Source: JAEUMG01 sp046349315 (GTDB lineage: Bacteria > Pseudomonadota > Alphaproteobacteria > Rhizobiales > Aestuariivirgaceae). From it: a stretch of DNA of 64,000 nucleotides. The translations under genes were made by a program, and so were the position numbers. The DNA lies in the NCBI GenBank assembly GCA_046349315.1, contig JAXMCQ010000015.1, forward strand, positions 85,999 to 149,998, given 5' to 3'. Shown here piece by piece: positions 8,026-16,473 of the stretch. A model generated the notes under the pieces. It did no database searches. It was not told the DNA's origin and was given only the letters and a program-made list of their open reading frames with translations. Numbering within the stretch: the first letter of the stretch is position 1; every line of letters begins with the position of its first letter.

Positions 8026-8940
8026 TCAATTGGCACTCGCCTTCAGCGCTGCGGCCAAAGTCTGCTTCGCAATGCGCGCGCCTTTGGCATATCCCTTCCA
8101 CGGATCGGTCTTGAGACCGGCAATGCGGCGGAGCGCCGTCCTGGTGTCATAGGCATTGGCCGCCTTGACCTTGCCGAGTTCCTCCCAACTCACTGGCATG
8201 GCGACCGCAGCACCCTTGCGGGCGCGCGGCGAAAAGGGCGCGATGGCGGTAGCCCCGCGCTCATTCCGCAGCCAATCGACGAAGATGCGTCCCTTGCGCT
8301 TGGCCTTGCGGGCGCTGGCAATGAAGCGATCGGGTTCCTGGCGCTCGAGGCCACGGGCAATCGCCTCGGCGAAGCTCTTTACCTCCGGCCAATCATTGGC
8401 ACCCGCTAGCGGCACGATCACGTGAATGCCCTTGCCGCCGGTGAGCAAGGGATAACTCGGGAGCTTGGCGGCTGCGAGAATATCGCGAATATCGCGCGCG
8501 GCAGCGCGGACATCGGCAAAGGCAATGTCTTCGGCGGGATCGAGATCGAAGACGAGACGATCGGGATGTTCGAGATCGTCGATCGTGGCACCCCACACAT
8601 GGAGTTCGAGAGCCGAAATCTGCGCGGCGCCAATCAGTCCCGACACATCCTCGATATAGAGATAGGGTGCCCGATCGCCGTCATTTTCGGTGATCATCAC
8701 TTCGTGGAATCCCGCGGGCATGCCGGCACTCAAATGCTTCTGGAAGAAGCATTGCTTGGCGATGCCATCGGGACAGCGCACCAGGCTCAAGGGATGGCGC
8801 CTGACGAAGGGCAGGATGCGCTTTGCGACGGCTTCGAGATAGTGCGCAAGCTCGCGCTTGTTCGGGCCACCTTCCGGATAGAGCACGCGATCGGGATTGG
8901 TGAGATCGACGTCCGCCACCGTTTCGGTCTTGGTGCTCAC
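8026..8940 (-). CDS. ligD: NHEJ DNA polymerase/primase module (LigD POL domain)
   Basis: 304 residues matching the archaeo-eukaryotic primase-like polymerase domain of bacterial LigD, which fills gaps during non-homologous end joining. The catalytic DLDP pair is at Asp 132/134 and LLTGGKGIHVIVPL at about 165-178. In many bacteria this module is the C-terminal part of a single LigD; here it is a separate polypeptide, third of three LigD pieces and last in the operon after Ku. Its start overlaps the ligase stop (8937-8940). Confidence 0.92.
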   Translation of the reverse strand: MSTKTETVADVDLTNPDRVLYPEGGPNKRELAHYLEAVAKRILPFVRRHPLSLVRCPDGIAKQCFFQKHLSAGMPAGFHEVMITENDGDRAPYLYIEDVSGLIGAAQISALELHVWGATIDDLEHPDRLVFDLDPAEDIAFADVRAAARDIRDILAAAKLPSYPLLTGGKGIHVIVPLAGANDWPEVKSFAEAIARGLERQEPDRFIASARKAKRKGRIFVDWLRNERGATAIAPFSPRARKGAAVAMPVSWEELGKVKAANAYDTRTALRRIAGLKTDPWKGYAKGARIAKQTLAAALKASAN

Positions 8941-9902
8941 TTCGCGCCTCCGCGATCGGCGCCGGTGACTTCACGGGCTTTCTTGTCCTCGCGCAACGCG
9001 ATGAAGGCTGGGTGGCGCAGATGGCCATCGCCGGTGAGCTCGGTATAGCTGATCTCGGCGACGAGATCGGGCTTCACCCAGCGGGCTGCAGACCGGATGT
9101 CGCGGGGAACTTCGATGAAGGGCGAAGCATCAATCCGGCGGGATTTGAGTTTCTTGCCCAGATCGGCGAGCAATCGACCATCGAAACCGGTACCCACCCG
9201 CCCGCGATAGACGAGGCCTTTGGGCGTGAATTCACCAAGGAGGAGCGAGGCGAAGGCGCGGCCCGCCTTGTCGGAAGGCCTGAAGCCGCCGATCACGAAT
9301 TCGGAGCGCCCGAGGCACTTGCTCTTGATCCAGGAATTGTCGCGGCGCGAGACATAAGGTGCGTCCTTGCGTTTCGAGACCAGACCTTCGAGATTGAGGC
9401 GGCAGGCTTCGCCATAAGCAAGCTTGGCATCGCCCGAGAGATGCTCGCTATAGAGCAATGGCGGCTTTGCCTTCTTCATCAGTTTTTTCAAGATCGCCTT
9501 GCGTTCGATCAAGGGCCGGCTGCGCAAGTCCTCGCCGTCGAGGGACAAAAGGTCGAAGACGACATAGCGTATCATTGTGCTATCGCCATCGGAGAGTGCC
9601 TGCTGCAGCAAACCGAAACGGCTCAAGCCTTTCTCGTCCTGGACGATCGCTTCGCCGTCGAGCAGGGCGGTGACATTGAGTTTCTGCAAGGCCGGGACGA
9701 GGGATGAGAATTTCTCCGTCCAGTCGAGGCCGGAGCGCGTAAAAAGCTTCACCCGGTCGGGCGAAATGGCAGCGATCAATCGATAGCCATCATACTTGAT
9801 TTCGTGAATCCAGCCCGATCCTTCGGGTGGACGGTCCTCGAGAAGTGCCAATTGCGGTGCCACGAAGGCTGGAAGCTTTGCTGCCGTCTCCTTGCGCGCC
9901 AT
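8937..9902 (-). CDS. ligD: ATP-dependent DNA ligase module (LigD LIG domain)
   Basis: 321 residues. The nucleotidyltransferase lysine is in EIKYDGYR (Lys 36), followed by DGEAIV (about 82-87), EGLVSKR and the WIKSKC motif, then an OB-fold ending near residue 305. It seals breaks held by Ku. There is no phosphoesterase or polymerase domain attached; those are encoded by the flanking genes. The upstream phosphoesterase gene stops 4 bases before this start, and the poor Shine-Dalgarno suggests translational coupling. Confidence 0.92.
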   Translation of the reverse strand: MARKETAAKLPAFVAPQLALLEDRPPEGSGWIHEIKYDGYRLIAAISPDRVKLFTRSGLDWTEKFSSLVPALQKLNVTALLDGEAIVQDEKGLSRFGLLQQALSDGDSTMIRYVVFDLLSLDGEDLRSRPLIERKAILKKLMKKAKPPLLYSEHLSGDAKLAYGEACRLNLEGLVSKRKDAPYVSRRDNSWIKSKCLGRSEFVIGGFRPSDKAGRAFASLLLGEFTPKGLVYRGRVGTGFDGRLLADLGKKLKSRRIDASPFIEVPRDIRSAARWVKPDLVAEISYTELTGDGHLRHPAFIALREDKKAREVTGADRGGAK

Positions 9903-9906
9903 GGTT

Positions 9907-10521
9907 TTAATACTTAGCAGTCTTTGAGCGCCAGCTCACACCGGCGCGCGCAATGCCTTCCATGCCGCGGCGGCTCACGACGCTTCTTTGCCATTTCTCG
10001 ATCGGGTCGAGATCGGGATCGGCGAATTGATCGCGCTCCTTGATGAGGAGCCAGTTCTCGCGCGCGTTGCGACCCGGATCCTTGCGCATGCGGACCAGGG
10101 CAAAGCCGCCCTTTAAGCGCTCGCCATTGAGGACAAAGGAAAGCTTGCCCTTGCGAAGACCCTCATGCGGATCGCCATCCGGCATCCAGGTGCCGCGATC
10201 CCACAGCATCACTGTGCCGCCGCCATATTCGCCTTCCGGGATCGTGCCTTCGAAGGAGCCGTAATCGAGCGGGTGATCCTCGACGCGAACCGCGAGGCGC
10301 TTCTCTCCCGGATCGAGACTGGGGCCGCGCGTCACCGCCCAGCTTTTCAGAACGCCGTCGAGTTCGAGCCTGAAGTCGAAATGCAATCGCGTCGCATCAT
10401 GTTTCTGGATGACATAGAGATGGCCCCTGGTGGTGCCCTTTTTGCCGCGCGGTTCGGCGGTGCGCGTGAAGTCACGCTTGGCGTTGTAGTCGGAGAGCGG
10501 CGCGGCCTTGCGGGCTGGCAT
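9907..10521 (-). CDS. ligD: LigD 3'-phosphoesterase module (PE domain)
   Basis: 204 residues corresponding to the N-terminal phosphoesterase of LigD, which trims 3' ends before joining. The metal and active-site signature HDATRLHFDFRLE (from His 41) and RVEDHPLDYGSFEGTIP with His 83 are intact, as is GEYGGGTVMLWDRG. The protein ends just past the VVSRRGMEGIAR segment, at the natural linker before a ligase domain, so the split falls at a domain boundary. It begins one base after the Ku stop codon. Confidence 0.9.
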   Translation of the reverse strand: MPARKAAPLSDYNAKRDFTRTAEPRGKKGTTRGHLYVIQKHDATRLHFDFRLELDGVLKSWAVTRGPSLDPGEKRLAVRVEDHPLDYGSFEGTIPEGEYGGGTVMLWDRGTWMPDGDPHEGLRKGKLSFVLNGERLKGGFALVRMRKDPGRNARENWLLIKERDQFADPDLDPIEKWQRSVVSRRGMEGIARAGVSWRSKTAKY

Positions 10522-10522
10522 T

Positions 10523-11377
10523 TCAGGCCTTGGCGCGGCGCTTGGCCGGCACCTTGCGGGCCGGCTTCTTTGCGGGAGCCGTTGCTGCCTTGCCTTTCAC
10601 ACTGCGGCGCAGGGCTTCCATAAGGTCGACGACATTGCCGCGGTCTTCGGACTTCGCAGCCTCCTCGTCTTCATCGGAACCGATGATCTTGCCCTTCTTG
10701 CGCTTTTCCTCGACGAGGGCACGCAAGGCATCGCCATAGTGATCCTTGAAGGCGGCCGGATCGAACTTGCCGCTTTTTCGTTCGATCAGTTCCTTGGCGA
10801 GATCGACCATTTCCTTGCTGGCCTTGGCATGCGGAATATCGGCGAAGACCTTGTCACTCTTCCGGAGTTCATTGGGATAGCGCAACGTCTCGAGCAGCAA
10901 TCCGTCGCCGCACGGCCTGACGGCAACGAGGTTTTCGCGGCCGCGCATGGTCATCTGGCCGACACCGGTCTTGCCCGCCGCCTTCAAGGCATCGCGAATG
11001 ACGGCATAGCCTTCGGCTGCCACATCATCGGCGGGGACCAAGTAATAAGGCCGCTCGAAATAGCGCGGATCGATGTCGCATTCGGCGGCGAACTGGACGA
11101 GTTCGATCGTGTGCTTGGTTTCGAGCTTGAGCTTTTCGAGTTCTTCCGGTGTCAGAACGACGTACTTCCCCGTCTTGAGCTCGAAGCCCTTGACGATGTC
11201 TTCCGTCTTGACTGCGCCGCCGCCGGCGGTCGTCTTCAAGTAGCGGATGCGCTTGCCGGATTTGCGCTCAAGCTGGTGGAGCTGAAGGGTGGAGGAGGGC
11301 GAAGCGGTCGCCGCGTGCAATTCCACGGCAATCGTCACCAGGGACAATCTCAGATGACCCTTCCAATAAGCACGCAT
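10523..11377 (-). CDS. ku: Ku protein, NHEJ end-binding factor
   Basis: 284 residues of the bacterial Ku family, homodimeric rings that thread onto broken DNA ends and recruit LigD. Recognisable blocks are AYWKGHLRLSLVTIAVEL at the start, VLTPEELEKLK, FAAECDIDPRYFERPYYL, and RENLVAVRPCGDGLLLETLRY. The C-terminus (about residues 255-284) is a Lys/Ala/Pro-rich tail of the kind that contacts DNA or ligase. It is the first gene of the NHEJ operon (Ku-PE-LIG-POL). Confidence 0.95.
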   Translation of the reverse strand: MRAYWKGHLRLSLVTIAVELHAATASPSSTLQLHQLERKSGKRIRYLKTTAGGGAVKTEDIVKGFELKTGKYVVLTPEELEKLKLETKHTIELVQFAAECDIDPRYFERPYYLVPADDVAAEGYAVIRDALKAAGKTGVGQMTMRGRENLVAVRPCGDGLLLETLRYPNELRKSDKVFADIPHAKASKEMVDLAKELIERKSGKFDPAAFKDHYGDALRALVEEKRKKGKIIGSDEDEEAAKSEDRGNVVDLMEALRRSVKGKAATAPAKKPARKVPAKRRAKA

Positions 11378-11431
11378 GACCCGCTCATAACGCAGGCGGA
11401 GCCTTCTGGTTCCCGCCTAATGTCGACATCG

Positions 11432-12178
11432 TTAAGGCTGTTCGATGTCAGCCTTGTCAATCTTGCGCGCGCGACGCGATTTCGCAACGATATTCAACGT
11501 CTCGACGCCGAGCGAGAAGGCGATCGCGAAATAGATGTATTCGCGCGGGATGTGCATGCCGAGCCCATCGGCGATGAGCGCCACGCCGATCAGAAGGATG
11601 AAGGCGAGCGCCAGCATCTTGACCGTCGGGTGCCTCGCAATGAAGCCGCTGACCGATGTCGCGGAAGCCAGCATGATCAGAATGGCGATCACATTGGCGA
11701 GGATCATCACCATCAGTACGTCAGTCATGCCGACGGCGGTAATAATCGAATCGAGCGCGAAGACGAAGTCGATCACCATGATCATGGCGATCACGCCCAT
11801 AAAGCTAGCTCCGTAGGAGCGCTGTGAGGCCTCCTCCTCACCGCCTTCCATTTCGTGATGAATCTCCATAGTGCCCTTGTAGAGAAGGAACAAGCCGCCG
11901 GCGATCAGGATCATGTCGCGCCAGGAAAGGTCGAGCCCGGCAATGCTGATGACCGGATAGGTGAGCTTGGTCAGCCAGACCAGCATGAACAGCATGATGA
12001 TGCGCAGGACAAGCGCGCCGGTCAGGCCGATCCTCTGGGCAAGCTTGCGCCTTTCGGGGGGCAGCCGCTGCGAGGCAATGGACAGGAAGACCAGATTGTC
12101 GATGCCCAGGACGATTTCGAGAATGGTCAGAGTTGCCAGGCTGAGCCAGCCCTGCACCGAGAATATCCAGTCGAACAT
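11432..12178 (-). CDS. TerC family integral membrane protein
   Basis: 248 residues with about seven membrane helices. The TerC signature EIVLGIDNLVFLSIAS at the N-terminus and MVIDFVFALDSIITAVGM in the middle carry the acidic residues thought to bind metal. Family members export manganese or support co-translational metal loading of exoenzymes; tellurite resistance is only the historical name. I looked for a yybP-ykoY manganese riboswitch upstream (12179-12300) and did not find a convincing one. It is a single gene, between the NHEJ operon and asd. Confidence 0.9.
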   Translation of the reverse strand: MFDWIFSVQGWLSLATLTILEIVLGIDNLVFLSIASQRLPPERRKLAQRIGLTGALVLRIIMLFMLVWLTKLTYPVISIAGLDLSWRDMILIAGGLFLLYKGTMEIHHEMEGGEEEASQRSYGASFMGVIAMIMVIDFVFALDSIITAVGMTDVLMVMILANVIAILIMLASATSVSGFIARHPTVKMLALAFILLIGVALIADGLGMHIPREYIYFAIAFSLGVETLNIVAKSRRARKIDKADIEQP

Positions 12179-12397
12179 AAGGTCCCTTCCCGCCAGTCAG
12201 GGGGAGATAGGGGCTCGCCCCAGCCGGTGCAAGTCGATTGACATGGGAAAATAGGCTGCTAGAACCCCCTCCCGTCAATTACCGGATGCGACTAGAGATG
12301 AATTCCGCGCTCTACAGCCCAGAATTTGAGACCGTCTTTTCGGCGGCCGTTCTCGCGTGCCCGGCAGACCCCTCGACGAAAACGGCGAAAACCGCCT

Positions 12398-12480
12398 GAC
12401 CCCTCCCCCGGCCTCCCGCGGGGGAGTGGCCGGCAGACATTGCCCCAAGCCGAGCCTAAGGCGCTCGCGGGAGAGGGGAA
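12398..12480. repeat. Degenerate palindromic repeat upstream of asd
   Basis: G/C-tract inverted repeats resembling the CTCTCCC/GGGAGAG units seen at 7883 and 59893, here imperfect: CTCCCCC near 12403 against GGGGGAG near 12417, and CTCGCGGGAGAGGGG at the end. It lies in the 5' region of asd, just ahead of its ribosome binding site. Confidence 0.5.
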
Positions 12481-12500
12481 AAGGACAAGGAACAAGACCC

Positions 12501-13538
12501 ATGGGTTACAAGGTGGCGGTGGTCGGCGCGACAGGCAATGTCGGCCGCGAAATGCTCAATATTCTCGCCGAGCGCGAATTCCCCGTCGATGAGTGCTTTG
12601 CGCTTGCCTCGCGACGGTCGATGGGCGTTGAGGTCTCCTTTGGAGACCGCACGCTGAAGTGCCAGGATCTCGAACAGTTCGATTTCCGCGGCATCGACTT
12701 CTGCCTGATGTCGGCAGGCTCGGCCGTCTCAAAGGAATGGTCGCCCAAGATCGGCGCTCAAGGGTGTCTCGTCATCGACAATTCATCCTGCTGGCGCTAC
12801 GACCCGGAAGTCCCGCTGGTCGTGCCGGAGGTCAACCCGGGCGCCTTGACCGAATATATGAACCGCAAGTCGCGGCGGAACATCATCGCTAACCCCAATT
12901 GCTCAACCGCCCAGCTCGTCGTGGTGCTGAAGCCCTTGCATGACCTCGCCACGATCAAGCGCGTGGTGGTGGCGACCTACCAGTCGGTCTCCGGCGCCGG
13001 CAAGGAGGGGATGGATGAATTATGGAACCAGACCAAGGGCATTTTCGTCACCGATGCGCCGGAGGCGAAAAAGTTCACTAAACAGATCGCCTTCAATGTG
13101 ATCCCGCATATCGATGTCTTCCTGGATGGTGGCGAGACCAAGGAAGAGTGGAAGATGACGGTCGAGACCAAGAAGATTCTCGACCCCAAAATCAAGCTCA
13201 CGGCGACCTGCGTGCGGGTTCCGGTCTTCGTCGGCCATTCGGAAGCGGTCAATATCGAATTCGAGAAGCCGATCTCGGCGGAGGAAGCGCGCGAGATCCT
13301 GCGCGAGGCGCCGGGCTGCATGGTCGTCGATAAGCGCGAGAATGGCGGTTACGTTACCCCGGTCGAGGCGGTCGGCGAATATGCGACTTATGTTTCGCGT
13401 ATCCGCGAGGATTCGACGATCGAGAATGGCCTCAATCTGTGGGTTGTTTCCGACAATTTGAGGAAAGGTGCGGCGCTCAATACGGTGCAGATCGCCGAGG
13501 CGTTGATCAATCGCGGCTTGCTGCAGAAGGCCGCCTGA
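12501..13538 (+). CDS. asd: Aspartate-semialdehyde dehydrogenase
   Basis: 345 residues; makes aspartate semialdehyde for lysine, threonine, methionine and diaminopimelate synthesis. The start MGYKVAVVGATGNVGREML gives the NADP-binding GATGNVG at once; the reading frame runs 48 codons further upstream through repeat sequence, which is rejected. The catalytic cysteine is Cys 134 in IIANPNCSTAQLV, and the substrate-binding histidine region FVGHSEAVNIEFE is present. Confidence 0.96.
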   Translation: MGYKVAVVGATGNVGREMLNILAEREFPVDECFALASRRSMGVEVSFGDRTLKCQDLEQFDFRGIDFCLMSAGSAVSKEWSPKIGAQGCLVIDNSSCWRYDPEVPLVVPEVNPGALTEYMNRKSRRNIIANPNCSTAQLVVVLKPLHDLATIKRVVVATYQSVSGAGKEGMDELWNQTKGIFVTDAPEAKKFTKQIAFNVIPHIDVFLDGGETKEEWKMTVETKKILDPKIKLTATCVRVPVFVGHSEAVNIEFEKPISAEEAREILREAPGCMVVDKRENGGYVTPVEAVGEYATYVSRIREDSTIENGLNLWVVSDNLRKGAALNTVQIAEALINRGLLQKAA

Positions 13539-13828
13539 ACGCCGGTCTGTGAGGATGCCGAAGTCTTGGCCGTTGCAGTTGAGTAACGGTATTTCGCGGG
13601 ATGGATTGATTCATTTCAATTGTCCTTGCGGAACGATTGCCTTTCGGATATGAGCGCGGACCATTTCATCAGAACGCGGAGGTTCTCGATGCCGGCAAGG
13701 ATCGCACTCACCTAATCTCCGTCCCGGAATCCACGGGACCGGGGTTCTCGTTCGCACAAAATTCAGAGCCGAGCCTGCAGCTATTGCTGTCGGGCCGGCA
13801 CAATTTGCCCACCAAGGGCTGGAAAACC
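13539..13828. other. Intergenic region upstream of AAA+ ATPase
   Basis: About 290 bases. The downstream frame stays open to a TTG at 13637 but the translated segment is low in conservation features and starts poorly, so it is treated as non-coding. It contains a small hairpin, GTCCCG-GAATCCA-CGGGAC, at 13721-13739. No RNA gene or second gene recognised. Confidence 0.45.
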
Positions 13829-15883
13829 ATGGCCATCGATTTCGAAGCGGGGCTCGTGGCGTGCTATGCCGCGCGCGTGCTCTCGCGACAAGAGCTCCCT
13901 GCGCGTGCCCATCACCGGGCCCTCGCATGGATCAAAGAAAACAAAGTCTTTCCCTCTCTCGATATCTCGAAAGAGATGGCGCAGCTTTTGGCAAAGCCGC
14001 TCGCCACTCATGAGGATATGGAGTTGTTCGTGCAGGCCCTCCAGGCGGAGCGCGGCATGATTCTATCGCAGTTCAGTGCCATTTCAACGCTCGCATCCAA
14101 CGATCATTCGATCGAGCACAATGTCGATAGATTGATCCGGCTATTGTCCCTCGATGCGAGCGCCGGGTTACTACTTCTCGCCGTGGTCCACTATGATCAG
14201 GCGAGCCGGTTCGAGGATTTTTGTGACGACATCCAGAAAGTTCTTGGCAGCGGTATCAAGCTCGCAAGTGCGCTCACGGGACTTGACAATTCAGCGCTGG
14301 AAAAGCTCGCCGGCCGGCATGGCGTTCTGATACGCACGGGAGTCATGCAGGTCGATCCCGAGCGGTTTCACTTCGCAGGCCATTACGGGCGATATCGGCT
14401 TCACCCGCGTATCATATCAGCACTGCTCAGCCAGGTTTCCTCAGTCGAAGAATTGGCGCTTGCGGCTTTGGGAGATTCGAGCCAGGCCCAATTGACCCTT
14501 AGCGACTATCAGCATTGCAGCGAAGATATCCAGATACTCATCGCGCTATTGCGCAGCGCACATGCGCGACAGGTGAGCGGCATCAATATTCTGCTGTACG
14601 GACCACCTGGCACAGGCAAGACTGAACTTGCCAAACTCGTAGCTCGAGAAGCGAATCTTGCCTTGTTTGCCGCAGGCGAAGAGAGCCGGGACAATAGCGA
14701 ACAGGGACGCCAGGAAAGGCTCGCCGACTTGACGTTCAAGACCACTCTGCTCGGCCAGATCGGCAACGCCGTCGTCTTATTCGACGAGTGGGAGGATGTC
14801 GCCGTCGATCTCTTTAAGCGAGGCGGATCGAAAGTGTTTCTCAACCGCCTTCTCGAAAGCAATCCCATTCCGGTCATCTGGACGAGCAACAATATCGAGC
14901 GCATAGATCCGGCGCTGATTCGCCGCATGACCTTTGCGATGAAACTCGATCAATTGCGCCCGCAACAACGACGGGAAATCTGGCGCAGCATTTCCGCGCG
15001 ACACGGGCTCGGTATTGACGACAAGGACCTTGTGAGACTCGGACGGCGCCATCAAGTGCCGGCTGCGGTCGTTGACAGCGCCGTGCGGGTTGCGACGTTG
15101 ACCGGAGGAGGCAGCCGATGCGCCGAACGCGTGGGAAGCGCCCTGGCGGAGGCACTGGGCGAGGATCCGTGCGAGGACATTGATACCCACGTCGCGTTCG
15201 ATCCGCGTCTTGCCTGTGCAACGATCGATCTCGCAGGATTGACGGAGCGACTGAAACTATCTGGCCAGCTCGATATATCGCTTTGTCTCCATGGGCCGCC
15301 TGGCACGGGCAAATCCGCCTATGCCCGTCATCTGGCCAATGAAATCGGGTTGGATACCGTGGAATGGCGAATATCCGACATACTCGGAAAATATGTCGGC
15401 GAGTCCGAAAAGCGCATCAGACAGGCTTTCGACGAAGCGCGTGAAGAGCGTGCATTTCTGATCTTCGATGAGGCCGATTCCTTGTTGAGCGATCGTCGTG
15501 TGGCGGTTCGGAGCTGGGAGGTCAGCCAGGTCAACGAGATGCTGCGAGCCATGGAGCGACATCCCTATCCCTTGTGTTGCACGACGAATTTTATGGACCG
15601 GCTCGATCAGGCGGCGATGAGACGCTTTGCGATGCGGATCAAATTCAACTTTCTTGAGGGGATCGGCCTGGAGCGCGCCTGGTCGCTCTATTTCCCGCAG
15701 CTGGAAATGCCTACGGAAATCATGCAGCTGTCCAATTTGACACCTGGTGACTTCAGTCAGGTGGCGCGTACAATTCGCCTGCTCGGCGGGAGCAACGCAA
15801 AGGAGGCGATGTGCCTGCTTGAAGAGGCAAGTTCGATCAAGCCGGGACATGCCACTTCGATCGGGTTTGTTACCCGAAATTGA
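13829..15883 (+). CDS. Tandem AAA+ ATPase of unknown role
   Basis: 684 residues with two AAA+ modules. Module 1 has Walker A GPPGTGKTEL at about 258-267 and Walker B VVLFDEWED at about 315-323; module 2 has GPPGTGKSAYA at about 489-499, the LGKYVGESEKRIRQAF segment typical of classical AAA proteins, Walker B FLIFDEADSLLSDRR at about 543-557, and SWEVSQVNEML followed by CTTN (sensor 1). An N-terminal region of about 230 residues has no recognised domain. The first ATG in frame is 13829, with AAGGG and GGA upstream. It stands alone, with no partner protease or nuclease next to it. Related bacterial proteins are annotated only as SpoVK-like ATPases; a remodelling role is all that can be inferred. 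Confidence 0.88.
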   Translation: MAIDFEAGLVACYAARVLSRQELPARAHHRALAWIKENKVFPSLDISKEMAQLLAKPLATHEDMELFVQALQAERGMILSQFSAISTLASNDHSIEHNVDRLIRLLSLDASAGLLLLAVVHYDQASRFEDFCDDIQKVLGSGIKLASALTGLDNSALEKLAGRHGVLIRTGVMQVDPERFHFAGHYGRYRLHPRIISALLSQVSSVEELALAALGDSSQAQLTLSDYQHCSEDIQILIALLRSAHARQVSGINILLYGPPGTGKTELAKLVAREANLALFAAGEESRDNSEQGRQERLADLTFKTTLLGQIGNAVVLFDEWEDVAVDLFKRGGSKVFLNRLLESNPIPVIWTSNNIERIDPALIRRMTFAMKLDQLRPQQRREIWRSISARHGLGIDDKDLVRLGRRHQVPAAVVDSAVRVATLTGGGSRCAERVGSALAEALGEDPCEDIDTHVAFDPRLACATIDLAGLTERLKLSGQLDISLCLHGPPGTGKSAYARHLANEIGLDTVEWRISDILGKYVGESEKRIRQAFDEAREERAFLIFDEADSLLSDRRVAVRSWEVSQVNEMLRAMERHPYPLCCTTNFMDRLDQAAMRRFAMRIKFNFLEGIGLERAWSLYFPQLEMPTEIMQLSNLTPGDFSQVARTIRLLGGSNAKEAMCLLEEASSIKPGHATSIGFVTRN

Positions 15884-16238
15884 CCGGTGCTGTGCTCCTG
15901 GTGCCACAAATTCTTCATACCTCAACTACAAAGAAAAGAAGGCTTACGCATCGCGCTTCGATGTGGTATGTGCCGCTTCCCTCAAACTGCGAAAGGAGAT
16001 TCGCCATGATGTATCGCAAGGAGCGACTCAACTGATCTCCGAACCCCCGGGTTCGGGTCCCGGGATGGTTTTCGCCTTTGAGCCTCTGCTCACAGCCTTA
16101 ATTCCACTCTGAACGGGACACACGCGGTTGTTCCGCATGGGTTTGCGCAATTCGTGCGAAACCCGCGCGGCGCATTCCGCAATCTTCACCCTTTTATGGA
16201 CGCGCCTTGGGAAAGCCGAGGCCGCGAACGGGAAAGTC
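15884..16238. other. Non-coding stretch with a possible 9-codon leader and hairpin
   Basis: No normal-sized gene is seen in these 355 bases. A strong ribosome binding site (GAAAGGAG, about 15991-15998) precedes ATGATG at 16006 and a 9-codon frame, MMYRKERLN, ending in TGA at 16033-16035. Four bases later comes a perfect hairpin, CCGAACCC-CC-GGGTTCGG (16039-16056), followed by a second short palindrome, TCCCGGGA. The arrangement resembles a leader peptide with attenuator but there is no U-tract and no obvious regulated biosynthetic gene downstream. Confidence 0.4.
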
Positions 16239-16439
16239 ATGTTTACTCTTGATTTGAATGCCCGGCCGGCCAGCCGGGCTGCGAAACACTTCTTCAGCTT
16301 CAAGGTGTTGAAGCTACTTGCGCGGCGCCGGCGACCATTGCCGGTGCCTTACGATCATGCCGAGATCGAGCGGTTCAAGCTCGACCTCGAGATGAAGCGT
16401 GCGCATATGTCGATGCTGAGCTGCCTCAAGGTGATGTAA
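16239..16439 (+). CDS. Small basic hypothetical protein
   Basis: 66 residues, starting MFTLDLNARPASRAAKHF with GGAAAG upstream, and with a strongly basic middle (LLARRRRPLPVPYDH) and a helical C-terminus (EIERFKLDLEMKRAHMSML). The frame extends upstream to 16128 but without family-like sequence. It is terminated by a strong hairpin 8 bases after its stop. No family recognised. Confidence 0.4.
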   Translation: MFTLDLNARPASRAAKHFFSFKVLKLLARRRRPLPVPYDHAEIERFKLDLEMKRAHMSMLSCLKVM

Positions 16440-16446
16440 TAAGTGC

Positions 16447-16473
16447 GCTGGAGAGGCATCACGCCTCTCCAGC
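16447..16473. terminator. Perfect 11-bp hairpin between convergent genes
   Basis: GCTGGAGAGGC-ATCAC-GCCTCTCCAGC, a perfect 11-bp stem with a 5-base loop. It lies just after the small gene ending at 16439, and the TGA of the leftward dehydratase (16459-16461) falls in its loop region. No clear T-run follows on either strand, so it is a probable but not classical intrinsic terminator, acting in both directions. Confidence 0.55.

Noticed and set aside
8026..10521. LigD pieces as a frameshifted pseudogene
   Set aside because: Each piece is complete, begins at its own start and ends at a domain boundary, so a natural split is preferred. The alternative is noted in the finding.
10508..11827. A 439-codon rightward frame across Ku and TerC
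   Set aside because: It spans two clear leftward genes and has no recognisable domain.
12179..12300. Manganese riboswitch (yybP-ykoY) upstream of TerC
   Set aside because: G-rich segments are present but the conserved paired core could not be found.
16039..16066. A tRNA T-arm-like sequence, GGGTTCGGGTCCCGG
   Set aside because: The loop lacks the invariant A58, no acceptor, D or anticodon arms can be folded upstream, and there is no CCA-type end; it is better read as overlapping GC palindromes.
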